A DNA stretch of 64,000 nucleotides from CAIUPE01 sp046092445 (lineage in GTDB: Bacteria > Pseudomonadota > Alphaproteobacteria > Rhizobiales > Beijerinckiaceae), in the NCBI GenBank assembly GCA_046092445.1, contig JBJTDR010000053.1, positions 1-64,000 on the forward strand, given 5' to 3'. This document shows, piece after piece, positions 1 through 7,649 of this stretch. The notes below the pieces were generated by a model. It worked only from the letters and a program-made list of their open reading frames with translations. It made no database searches and was not told the DNA's origin. The translations under genes and the position numbers were made by a program. Numbering within the stretch: position 1 is the first letter of the stretch; the number at the start of each line of letters is the position of its first letter.

Positions 1-1878
1 GGGAAGAGGGTTCTCTCGGTTTCGGACAATGCGTTCTCGTTTTATCAGGCGAAAAGCTTTAATGATCGCCAGACCAATCTGACGGCAGTGAACGACAAGG
101 TTGGTATTGCCATGAAAACTTTGGCGTCGGCCGACAAGGGCACCAAGGGCATCAAGTCGGAATTGTCAAAACTGGAAGGTATGTTAAAGGACCTGACAAC
201 GAGCGCCGCATCCAACGCCTTTACGTTTCAGGCGACTGGCACTAACAGCTCAAACAACGTGTTCAACAAGGCGGGTTCGATCCTTGCGCCGGTCAACACG
301 CAGTCTATGCTTGCGGATGGCATTGACAATTTCAGCACGGCCGCAAGTATCTTCAGAAAAGCGGGTGTGACGACGGCAACCCTTTTGACTGAGCAAGTTG
401 GCGCTGCTCCAGCCGACACGGATCTGAAAGACGCCGATATCCTGTCTTTCAAGATCGGCGGCAAGGAACTGTTTCTGAAGGTGGTTAACACCACGCCTGT
501 CAGCCAAAATCAGGCGGGTAACACGTCGGCAACTGCGATTGAGGTCAGAACCATTGGCGATATTGTGAATGCGTTGAATGGCAAGCGTTCGAACGGTAAT
601 GACAGTCTCGCATTAACAGCGCTGTTTAATAGCGATGACAATGTTTCGGCAGGTTGGAACGCGACAGACGGGCTGACGCTTTCGTCGTCGAGCACTGCAG
701 CAAGAAATGTGAGCTTGACCCGGGCCGCCGCGACGGCAGGTATGGCAGCTGCTATTTTTGGTGGAACGGCTGGCGCTCTTGTCGGTACGACATCTACCAC
801 ATCGATAGCGGTACCTGCGGTCGCGAATGGCACTCTTCGTCTCGGTGATATCATTCAGGTCAAAGTTGGCGAAACTACTGGTGGCGGCACGCAGCAAAGT
901 CTGTTCCTGAAAGTCACCAAACAATTCACCGGCAGTGCCGGAGCTCAAAAGGGTGACGGTCTCTCTGCGCAGCCGGGCGGCGGCTCGACAGGTGCTCTCG
1001 AGGTCCGGACGATCGGTGATATTGTTAATGCGTTGAATGGACGTAACACGACTAATGGTGCTTTGACAGGCTTCACCTGGGGTGCAGGTAACGTCGTTTC
1101 AGCGTCTTTCGACAGCGCTAAAGCGACAACTTCACTCGCCGCAGGGGAGTCGCGTTTCTCCTTGAACTCGGCGACTGCCCTGCAGATTTCGTTGAACCGT
1201 AACACCCTCGGTAATTCCGACGGGGCTGCCGCTGCGAACGTTTTTGGTGGTACGGCGGCGTCTATTATAGCGCCTGGTACGCCTCAGGCGACGGCGGTAA
1301 CCAATTTTACCAGCCAGCTGACCTCTGCGGCGCAGGAAAAGCGGACTTCGGTGGCAAGGGTATTCCAGGCCTCCCTCGAGCAGGTCGACAATCTGACCAA
1401 TGATGCAACGTTTGGCGGGAACAATCTGCTGAACAGCGCTGCCGGGTTCAACGTTGATCTGACCGATGCCTCATCTGCATCAACCTTGAGCAAGTTCCAG
1501 GTTAAACTGTCGGGTGCGACGGATGCGGTGAGCCTCGGCTTTGCGGCTAAAGTTGGCGGCGTATATCAGGATGGAGCACAGTTGAACTTCAACACCAATG
1601 TTCTTGTAAATGCTGCTTTGGCAAAGACACAGAACGCGCTGGCGAGACTGGAAGGTCGGCAGGTTGAAGTCGACAGCCTGACCGACTCGTTGAAAACGCG
1701 GAGCGACTTCAACAATACGGTCAAGGCGAGCCTCGGTGCGGCGTCGGCCGATCTCACGGCACTCGACCAGAATGAAGCGACAGCTCAGGCGCAGGCCGTA
1801 AACTTTGCGAACTCGGTTGCCACCAAGTTCCTCGGCACAATCGGCCAGCGTTCGCAGCAGCTTCTGCAGATCTTCTAA
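1..1878 (+). CDS. Flagellin (5' end outside window)
   Basis: The reading frame is open from base 1, so the true start lies upstream. The first residues (NAFSFYQAKSFNDRQTNL, then a helical run rich in K, L and S) match the N-terminal D0/D1 helix of flagellin, and the end (ATKFLGTIGQRSQQLLQIF) matches the C-terminal D0 helix. These helices pack into the filament core; the Ala/Gly/Thr/Ser-rich middle should be surface-exposed. The middle contains a domain that occurs twice, roughly bases 436-776 and 849-1265, each with the block EVRTIGDIVNALNG followed by a Gly/Ala/Thr-rich half ending in FGGTA. A strong terminator follows. The other flagellar genes of the window lie about 40 kb away, so this gene is outside that cluster. 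It could be one of several flagellin paralogues. Confidence 0.9.
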   Translation, partial: GKRVLSVSDNAFSFYQAKSFNDRQTNLTAVNDKVGIAMKTLASADKGTKGIKSELSKLEGMLKDLTTSAASNAFTFQATGTNSSNNVFNKAGSILAPVNTQSMLADGIDNFSTAASIFRKAGVTTATLLTEQVGAAPADTDLKDADILSFKIGGKELFLKVVNTTPVSQNQAGNTSATAIEVRTIGDIVNALNGKRSNGNDSLALTALFNSDDNVSAGWNATDGLTLSSSSTAARNVSLTRAAATAGMAAAIFGGTAGALVGTTSTTSIAVPAVANGTLRLGDIIQVKVGETTGGGTQQSLFLKVTKQFTGSAGAQKGDGLSAQPGGGSTGALEVRTIGDIVNALNGRNTTNGALTGFTWGAGNVVSASFDSAKATTSLAAGESRFSLNSATALQISLNRNTLGNSDGAAAANVFGGTAASIIAPGTPQATAVTNFTSQLTSAAQEKRTSVARVFQASLEQVDNLTNDATFGGNNLLNSAAGFNVDLTDASSASTLSKFQVKLSGATDAVSLGFAAKVGGVYQDGAQLNFNTNVLVNAALAKTQNALARLEGRQVEVDSLTDSLKTRSDFNNTVKASLGAASADLTALDQNEATAQAQAVNFANSVATKFLGTIGQRSQQLLQIF

Positions 1879-1918
1879 GATCGGATATGCCGGCAGAAGC
1901 CGGAACAGTCAGGACATC

Positions 1919-1947
1919 AGGGCGGCGCCGAAGCGCCGCCCTTTTTT
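1919..1947 (+). terminator. Rho-independent terminator of the flagellin gene
   Basis: A 9-bp GC-rich perfect stem (1920-1928 with 1933-1941) closed by a CGAA tetraloop is followed at once by six T. An A-T pair at 1919/1942 can extend it. It lies about 40 bases after the flagellin stop and fits a highly expressed structural gene. Confidence 0.92.
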
Positions 1948-1956
1948 CGTTTTCAA

Positions 1957-2084
1957 GGCGTCATTGCGAGCTTGCGAAGCAATCCAGCTAAAGAGTGGCG
2001 AAAGCCGAGCAACAGGGTTTGCGAGCAGAGGCGAAAACGACCAAACATCAATTGGATCGCTTCACCTTCGTTCGCGATGACGCC
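1957..2084. repeat. Imperfect palindromic intergenic repeat element
   Basis: The left arm (1957-1987, beginning GGCGTCATTGCGAGC) and the right arm (2051-2084, ending TCGCGATGACGCC) are imperfect inverted copies of each other separated by about 65 bases. The words CGTCATTGCGAGC, GAAGCAATCCAG and GGATCGCTTC are typical of the dispersed palindromic repeats found between genes in many proteobacteria. The element could fold as a long hairpin in RNA. Short open frames inside it have no coding character. Calling it a dispersed family is inference, because only one copy is visible in this window. Confidence 0.6.
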
Positions 2085-2202
2085 CCCCGGACCGCGAGCC
2101 TCCCGGATCGCCTCCCAAAACACAAACGCCACCCCCCATCTTAATCCCCCATTCACAATGCTGGTCGCATAATGAACGCTCATCCGATTTCCCGATTCTC
2201 TC

Positions 2203-3399
2203 GTGCGTCAACTCACCCTCTCCGTCCTGCCCGTTCTGACTGCCGTTTTCATCATGATTGCGGGCAATGGCTTGTTGAACACGCTCGTGCCGTTTCGCGC
2301 CACGGTGGAGGGGTTCAGCCCGGTCATGGTGGGGGTGATCGGGTCGGCCTATTTCTTCGGCATGCTGGCGGGCACATGGGCGGCTCCGTCAATTGTGCGC
2401 CGCGCCGGGCACACGCGGGCCTTCGCCGCCTATTCCGCCGTCGTCTCGGTCGCCGTTCTGGCGTTTCCGGTTGCGGTATCACCGATCCCGTGGATGATCC
2501 TGCGCGCCCTTGTCGGCTTCTGCTTTGCGGGTCTCTATGCCGTCGTTGAAAGCTGGATTTCCGGAAAAGCCGGCCCCGCCCAGCGCGGGCGACTTCTGGC
2601 AATTTACAACATCTCGAATTTCGCCGGTTCCGCACTGGGCCAGCAGACCTTGCGTTTCTTCGAGGCCAAAAGCGACGCGCTGTTCTCCGCCGCCGCCAGC
2701 TTCATGATGCTCGCGCTCGTGCCCATGGCCATGACAAAGGCCGAGCCGCCGCCTTTGCCGCCAAAGGGGCGCCTTGTTATCCGCGAACTCTGGCGCGTCT
2801 CCCCCATAAGCCTCGTCACCGCCATTCTGCTCGGCCTTGCCAACGGCACCTTCTGGTCGATCATCCCCGCTTACGTACAAAAGCTCGATCTCGGCCCCGG
2901 CACAGTCGCAAGTTTCATGACCTTCGCAATCATCGGTTCGGCGCTTTCGCCCTATCCCGTCGGCCGCCTGTCGGATCGGTTCGACCGTCGCAAGGTCATT
3001 GCCGGCATGTCGCTGGCCGTCATGCTGCCCGAAATCGCCATGGCCCTCATCCCCGCTCCGCAACCCTTCCTGCTCTACACGCTCGGCTTTCTCGTCGGCG
3101 GCCTCATCACCGTGCTCTATCCGCTGATGACGGCGCTCTCGGTCGATCGCCTCGGTTCCGAAAAAGCCGTGCCCGTCGCCAGCACCACGCTCTTCATCTA
3201 TTGCCTCGGCGCAATTATCGGCCCCACCTTCGTCGCATGGCTGATGACAGCCCTCGGCGACCGCATGCTCTTCGTCCACAACGCGCTTGTCCACTTCACA
3301 ATCATCGCCTATGCCCTATGGCGCATCACCCGCGAAGGCCCCATCCCGCACGGCAATAAAAGCCCGGTAGACACCGGCGAAGAGCGCCTTGTGGGATAA
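2203..3399 (+). CDS. MFS transporter, YcaD-like
   Basis: A 398-residue hydrophobic protein with about twelve membrane segments, the size and pattern of a major facilitator superfamily carrier in the inner membrane. The loop between helices 2 and 3 has the basic pattern VRRAGHTRAF, and the central loop repeats it as GRLSDRFDRRKV, close to the MFS signature (G-x3-D-R-x-G-R-R). Sequence feel is closest to the YcaD-like group, whose substrates are mostly unknown. The start is taken as GTG at 2203, because an in-frame stop at 2173 leaves no other start codon upstream. The reading frame ends about 80 bases before the vapB-type antitoxin gene. The substrate cannot be inferred from context. Confidence 0.85.
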   Translation: MRQLTLSVLPVLTAVFIMIAGNGLLNTLVPFRATVEGFSPVMVGVIGSAYFFGMLAGTWAAPSIVRRAGHTRAFAAYSAVVSVAVLAFPVAVSPIPWMILRALVGFCFAGLYAVVESWISGKAGPAQRGRLLAIYNISNFAGSALGQQTLRFFEAKSDALFSAAASFMMLALVPMAMTKAEPPPLPPKGRLVIRELWRVSPISLVTAILLGLANGTFWSIIPAYVQKLDLGPGTVASFMTFAIIGSALSPYPVGRLSDRFDRRKVIAGMSLAVMLPEIAMALIPAPQPFLLYTLGFLVGGLITVLYPLMTALSVDRLGSEKAVPVASTTLFIYCLGAIIGPTFVAWLMTALGDRMLFVHNALVHFTIIAYALWRITREGPIPHGNKSPVDTGEERLVG

Positions 3400-3478
3400 T
3401 CATGCCCCTTCCGCTGCTATTTTGTCTTTACAAAACCCTGTTTACGGCAACACATTTCCCTCCTTACAGGAGACGGAC

Positions 3479-3769
3479 ATGGCACTCACTATTCGCAACC
3501 CAAGAGCCAAAAACCTCGCCAAGGAATTGGCCGCTTCCCGGCACATCACCATGACCCAGGCCGTCATCGAGGCCCTCTCAAACGAGCTTGAGCGCGAACG
3601 TCAAAAAGTACCACTCGCCGAACGCATCGAAGCCCTGCGCCAAACCCATTTCAACGGCGTCATGCAAGGGCGCGACATGACCAAGGACGAAATCGACGCC
3701 ATGTGGGGCCCTTTAGCCGATGTTTATCGACACATCCGCCATCATCGCGATCTTGGGCAACGAGCCTGA
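3479..3769 (+). CDS. vapB: VapB-type antitoxin
   Basis: A 96-residue protein whose N-terminus (MALTIRNPRAKNLAKELA) and following ribbon-helix-helix-like segment are typical of the Rv0623/PSK-type VapB antitoxins. These bind their own promoter and neutralise the VapC RNase with the C-terminal tail. The ATG at 3479 is chosen over an in-frame ATG at 3389 because the family begins with this motif and CAGGAGACGG lies just upstream. The gene overlaps vapC by 50 bases. Family members usually stop near the position of DEIDAMWG, so the last 22 residues are translated from vapC DNA in another frame. This suggests that the original stop was lost. Confidence 0.85.
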   Translation: MALTIRNPRAKNLAKELAASRHITMTQAVIEALSNELERERQKVPLAERIEALRQTHFNGVMQGRDMTKDEIDAMWGPLADVYRHIRHHRDLGQRA

Positions 3770-4112
3770 AGAGGCGCATTTTCCGGGGCGCATCGACCAC
3801 GCGAGCCATATCGTTACCTCGCCCGTCATTGTGCTCGAAACCGTCATGCGCCTCTCGACGCTCATACCCTGCAGCGTCGATAAAGCCAGAACCATCACCC
3901 ACGATTTTCTAGCCGAGATTGGTGCCGGAATTCTCCCTATTTCCGCACAAACCGGCGACCACGCCATCAATGCCTTCGCCCGCTTCGGCAAAGGCCAGGG
4001 CCACCCCGCCCAACTCAATCCCGGCGATTGCTTTTCCTATGCAATGGCCAAAGAACACAGCATCGCCCTGCTCTGCAAGGGCAGTGATTTCTTGAAAACG
4101 GATTTGGCGTGA
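3720..4112 (+). CDS. vapC: VapC-type PIN-domain ribonuclease toxin
   Basis: A 130-residue PIN domain, the standard length for VapC. The acidic residues that bind magnesium in the family are present: D4 (MFIDTSAI), E40 (VLETVMRL), D103 (NPGDCFSYAMAK) and D123 (GSDFLKTD). VapC toxins cleave specific RNAs, often tRNAs, and are held inactive by the cognate VapB. The gene starts inside vapB, so translation is probably coupled. All catalytic residues are intact and there is no sign of decay. The target RNA cannot be predicted. Confidence 0.9.
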   Translation: MFIDTSAIIAILGNEPEEAHFPGRIDHASHIVTSPVIVLETVMRLSTLIPCSVDKARTITHDFLAEIGAGILPISAQTGDHAINAFARFGKGQGHPAQLNPGDCFSYAMAKEHSIALLCKGSDFLKTDLA

Positions 4113-4144
4113 GGGGAAGGCATTACTCCCGCCACCCTCACCCC

Positions 4145-4612
4145 TCAAACACGAACCCAGCGTTCGGTTGCGGCGTCGTCCGCTTCCCGCGCGTCCACCC
4201 ATCCGCCTATCGTTCCATCGGTTGCGTGTTCTTTCTTCCAGAACGGCGCGCGGGTTTTCAGGAAATCCATCAGAAAACTCGCCGCTTCGAACGCCGCGGC
4301 CCGATGCGCCGAGGCCGTCACCACCAGCACAATCCCTTCCCCGGGGTTTACTTTGCCGAACCGGTGGATCACCGTTACGCCCTGCAACGGCCATCGGCCC
4401 AGTGCCTCCGCCGCCACACGGCCGATTTCTTCCTCCGCCATTCCGGGATAATGCTCGAGTTCGAGCGCCGCCAATTGGCCGCCCTCGCTCCGGCACAGCC
4501 CCGAAAACGTCACAATCGCCCCGATATCGAAACGCCCTTCCGCAATCAGCGCGCTCTCCGCCGCTGCATCGAACGGCCCGGCCTGAACGCGGATTGTCAC
4601 ACGCGGTTCCAT
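4145..4612 (-). CDS. moaE: Molybdopterin synthase large (catalytic) subunit MoaE
   Basis: MoaE with MoaD inserts two sulfur atoms into precursor Z (cPMP) to make molybdopterin in the cytoplasm. The 155-residue length is normal. Family landmarks are GAIVTFSGLCR, LELEHYPGMAE, IHRFGKVNPGE, HR at 103-104, and the C-terminal catalytic lysines (K119 and the PFWKKE motif). It lies 8 bases downstream of moaD and is the last gene of a uvrC-pgsA-moaD-moaE set on the minus strand. Molybdate importer genes (modABC) lie 30 kb away in the same window. Confidence 0.95.
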   Translation of the reverse strand: MEPRVTIRVQAGPFDAAAESALIAEGRFDIGAIVTFSGLCRSEGGQLAALELEHYPGMAEEEIGRVAAEALGRWPLQGVTVIHRFGKVNPGEGIVLVVTASAHRAAAFEAASFLMDFLKTRAPFWKKEHATDGTIGGWVDAREADDAATERWVRV

Positions 4613-4620
4613 CTCGGCCC

Positions 4621-4881
4621 CTATCCGCCGGTCATGGGCGGGAAAAACGCGATTTCCGACGCCCCGGCAATGGGCGCCCCGGGCTTGACATGGCGGCGGT
4701 CAATCGCGGCCCTCACAATCTCCGGATTGTCGAACGCGGCCGCATAATGCTCGCCCCGTCCCGCAAGCCAGGCCGCCACATCGCGCACGGTCTGTACGGT
4801 TTCAGGCAGCGCGACGCGCTCTTCCGGAACCCCCACACGCTCCCGCACCCATGCGAAATAAACCAGTTTCACCTCAGTCAT
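4621..4881 (-). CDS. moaD: Molybdopterin synthase sulfur carrier subunit MoaD
   Basis: A small ubiquitin-fold protein ending in the double glycine (PPMTGG) that carries the thiocarboxylate donated to MoaE. The start at 4881 (MTEVKLVYF) gives 86 residues, the usual size, and overlaps the end of pgsA by 8 bases (ATGACTGA). The frame is open five codons further up, but that would lengthen the overlap and precede the first beta strand. Translational coupling to pgsA is likely. Confidence 0.93.
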   Translation of the reverse strand: MTEVKLVYFAWVRERVGVPEERVALPETVQTVRDVAAWLAGRGEHYAAAFDNPEIVRAAIDRRHVKPGAPIAGASEIAFFPPMTGG

Positions 4882-5473
4882 CGAGTTCCACCACATGGTG
4901 GATACCGGCTTTGAAATAGTCGTATCCGGTATAGAGCGTCAGCAGCGCCGCAATCCACAACAGCACAATCCCGATCGTCACATTGCCCGGCAGCACCGTC
5001 TCGCCCGCCTGCCCGGCAATCAGAAATCCCAGGGCGACCAACTGCACCGTCGTCTTCCATTTGGCAATCGTCGAGACGGGAACACTCACCCGCAGTTCCG
5101 CAAGAAACTCCCTCAGCCCCGACACCAGAATTTCACGGCTCAAAATCACGATCGCCGCCCAGATCGACCAGCCATGAATCGTGCGGTCGGCCACCAGCAT
5201 CATCAGACACGCCGCAACCAGCAATTTGTCGGCAATCGGGTCAAGCATCCGCCCGAGCGAGGATTGCTGCTCCCAGATCCGCGCCAGATACCCGTCGAGA
5301 AAATCCGTCAAAGCCGCAAGCGTGAAAATCGCCAGCGCCGTCCATCGCATCCAGAACTCCTCCGGCCAGAACAGGCACAGCACGACCGCAGGCACCGCCG
5401 CAACCCGCCCGTATGTGAGCAGATTCGGCAGCGACAGAGGCCCGACTCGGCGCGATTTTGACATAATGGCCAT
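4874..5473 (-). CDS. pgsA: CDP-diacylglycerol-glycerol-3-phosphate 3-phosphatidyltransferase
   Basis: An integral membrane enzyme that makes phosphatidylglycerol phosphate, the committed step to phosphatidylglycerol and cardiolipin. The CDP-alcohol phosphatidyltransferase signature D-G-x2-A-R-x8-G-x3-D-x3-D is complete (DFLDGYLARIWEQQSSLGRM and then LDPIADK). N-terminal PLSLPNLLTYGRV is typical of PgsA. Four to six membrane helices are visible. The start is uncertain: ATG at 5473 is used here, ATG at 5464 and TTG at 5509 are alternatives, and none has a clear ribosome binding site. It overlaps moaD and follows uvrC after about 80 bases. Confidence 0.93.
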   Translation of the reverse strand: MAIMSKSRRVGPLSLPNLLTYGRVAAVPAVVLCLFWPEEFWMRWTALAIFTLAALTDFLDGYLARIWEQQSSLGRMLDPIADKLLVAACLMMLVADRTIHGWSIWAAIVILSREILVSGLREFLAELRVSVPVSTIAKWKTTVQLVALGFLIAGQAGETVLPGNVTIGIVLLWIAALLTLYTGYDYFKAGIHHVVELDD

Positions 5474-5555
5474 GAATTTCAGGAAGCATGAGCCTGTTGC
5501 AAGCGTCAATACCTAATTGATCGATTCGTCGGCACGAACCCTGAACGATACGCAC

Positions 5556-7568
5556 TCATTTCCCGCCGGAGAGGAAAAAATCATACACTGCCCGCGCCGT
5601 TGCCCGATTGACACCGGGCGTTTTCGCCAGATCATCGAGCGATGCCCGCGCAATCGCCTTCGCCGTGCCGAAATGCAGCAGCAAGGCCCGCTTCCGCGTC
5701 GGCCCGATCCCCGGAATGTCATCAAGCGGGCTTTTCGTCAGATCCTTCCTGCGCCGCGCGCGATGCGTTCCGATCGCGAACCGGTGCGCCTCGTCGCGCA
5801 AACGCTGCACGAAATACAGCGCCGGATCGCGCGGCGGCAATTTGAACGGCGCCCGCCCCGGAATGAAAAACGTCTCGCGCCCCGCATCGCGATCAGGCCC
5901 CTTGGCAACGCCAACCAGCGGCACCTTGGTAATCCCGAGCTCGTCGAGCACCACACGTGCCGCCTCAAGCTGCCCCTTCCCGCCATCGATCAGCACCAGA
6001 TCAGGCCAAGCCGGCATCGTATCCGCCGCCTCCGGCTGGTCGGAATCCGGTGTGCTCTCCTTCCTCAGCCGCGCAAAGCGCCGCGACAGCACCTCCCGCA
6101 TCATCCCGTAATCATCGCCGGGCGTGATGTCCTGCGACTGGATGTTGAACGTCCGGTAATGCGGCTTTGAAAACCCGTTTTCACCCGCAACCACCATGCC
6201 GCCCACGGCATTCGTGCCCATAATGTGCGAATTGTCATACACTTCCACCCGGCGCGGCACTTTCGGCAGATCAAACGCCTGCGCCAGCGCCCCCAGCAAT
6301 TGCTTTTGCGACGCCGTGTCCGCGAGTTTGCGCGCCATAGCCTCCTTCGCATTGCTCGCCGCATGGTCGACCAGATTGCGCTTCTCGCCCCGCTTCGGCA
6401 CGCTCATCTCGACACGATGTCCGGCATGAACCGATAGCGCATCTGCAAGCAGATCGCTCCCCTCGGGCTCATGCGACAGCAAAACCAGCTTCGGCGGCGG
6501 CTTGTCATCGTAAAACTGCGCCACAAACTGCGCCAGCACTTCCGCCGCCGGAATCGAACGGTCGGCCCGCGGAAAATAGGAACGGTTCCCCCAATTCTGG
6601 TAATTCCGGAAAAAGAAAATCTGGATACAGAACTGCCCCGCATCCTCGTGCAGCGCAAACACATCCGCCTCTTCCACCGTCTGCGGATTGATATCCTGGC
6701 TCGCGGCAATCGCAGAGAGCGCAGCCAATCTGTCGCGCAAACGCGCCGCCGCCTCGAATTCGAGCGCGTCCGACGCTTCCTGCATCGCCTCGCCGAGACG
6801 CGCCTTCACCGCCTGGCTCTTTCCGCTCAGAAAATCCCGCGCCTCCGCCACCAGCCGCGCATATCCCGGCGCATCCACCTCGTTTGTGCACGGCCCCGCG
6901 CACCGCTTGATCTGATAGAGCAGGCACGGCCGCGTCCGGTTCTGGAAGAACGAATCCGTGCAGGTCCGCAACAAAAACGCCCGCTGCAACGCCGTCACCG
7001 TCCGGCTCACCGCCCACACATTCGCAAACGGCCCGAAATAATATCCCTGCCGGTTCCGCGCCCCGCGATGCTTCGTCAATTGCGGCGCGATATGGTCCGA
7101 CGCGATCAGAATATACGGGAAGGATTTGTCATCCCTCAGCAGCACGTTGAACCGCGGCTTCAACTGCTTGATGTAATTCGCCTCGAGCAGCAGCGCTTCC
7201 GTCTCGGTCTCCGTCGTCACGAATTCCATCGACGCCGTTTCGGCAATCATCCGCGCGATGCGGCTCGTATGGCCAACGCCGCGCGCATAATTCGCGACCC
7301 GCTTTTTGAGGCTTTTCGCCTTCCCCACATACAGCACCGCGCCCGTATCATCGATCATGCGATACACGCCCGGTACGTTCGGCAATGTGCGCAGCGCCTT
7401 CTGGACCACCTCGACGCCCGCCTTCAACCGGAGCGGAGTGGCATCGGCCTCGAAATCCAGTTCGACGCCGGAATCCCCTTCCTCCACACCCTCGTCACCC
7501 GCCTCGGCGAGATCCATATCGTCAGGCAGGTCGATTTCGGGGGGAATATCACTCGGCTTGCGGCTCAT
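5556..7568 (-). CDS. uvrC: Excinuclease ABC subunit C (UvrC)
   Basis: UvrC makes the two incisions of nucleotide-excision repair after UvrAB has found a lesion. The order of domains is an N-terminal GIY-YIG nuclease (GVYRMIDDTGAVLYVGKA), a cysteine-containing linker (RCAGPC), a UVR helix pair (ALEFEAAARLRDRLAAL), an RNase H-like 5' nuclease (YDNSHIMGTNAVGGMVV; LVLIDGGKGQL) and C-terminal helix-hairpin-helix motifs (DDIPGIGPTRKRALLLHFG). The start at 7568 (MSRKPSD) gives 670 residues; the frame is open 42 codons further up but that part does not look like UvrC. It is divergent from the M24-fold gene, 81 bases apart. The first 60 residues are acidic and poorly conserved, as is common in alphaproteobacterial UvrC. 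Confidence 0.97.
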   Translation of the reverse strand: MSRKPSDIPPEIDLPDDMDLAEAGDEGVEEGDSGVELDFEADATPLRLKAGVEVVQKALRTLPNVPGVYRMIDDTGAVLYVGKAKSLKKRVANYARGVGHTSRIARMIAETASMEFVTTETETEALLLEANYIKQLKPRFNVLLRDDKSFPYILIASDHIAPQLTKHRGARNRQGYYFGPFANVWAVSRTVTALQRAFLLRTCTDSFFQNRTRPCLLYQIKRCAGPCTNEVDAPGYARLVAEARDFLSGKSQAVKARLGEAMQEASDALEFEAAARLRDRLAALSAIAASQDINPQTVEEADVFALHEDAGQFCIQIFFFRNYQNWGNRSYFPRADRSIPAAEVLAQFVAQFYDDKPPPKLVLLSHEPEGSDLLADALSVHAGHRVEMSVPKRGEKRNLVDHAASNAKEAMARKLADTASQKQLLGALAQAFDLPKVPRRVEVYDNSHIMGTNAVGGMVVAGENGFSKPHYRTFNIQSQDITPGDDYGMMREVLSRRFARLRKESTPDSDQPEAADTMPAWPDLVLIDGGKGQLEAARVVLDELGITKVPLVGVAKGPDRDAGRETFFIPGRAPFKLPPRDPALYFVQRLRDEAHRFAIGTHRARRRKDLTKSPLDDIPGIGPTRKRALLLHFGTAKAIARASLDDLAKTPGVNRATARAVYDFFLSGGK

Positions 7569-7649
7569 CACCCTGATATACGCACCCACCCGCGCCGATG
7601 AAAGGGCTTTCTCGATGACAGCACGCTCCGAATCCCCTAAGAAAAAATC

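Noticed and set aside
2479..3294. Open frame of 271 codons antisense to the MFS transporter gene
   Set aside because: Composition rich in Glu, Gly and His without domains; a mirror of the real gene.
6471..7601. Long open frame of 376 codons on the plus strand across uvrC
   Set aside because: Arg/Pro/His-rich product antisense to uvrC, a by-product of high third-position GC.
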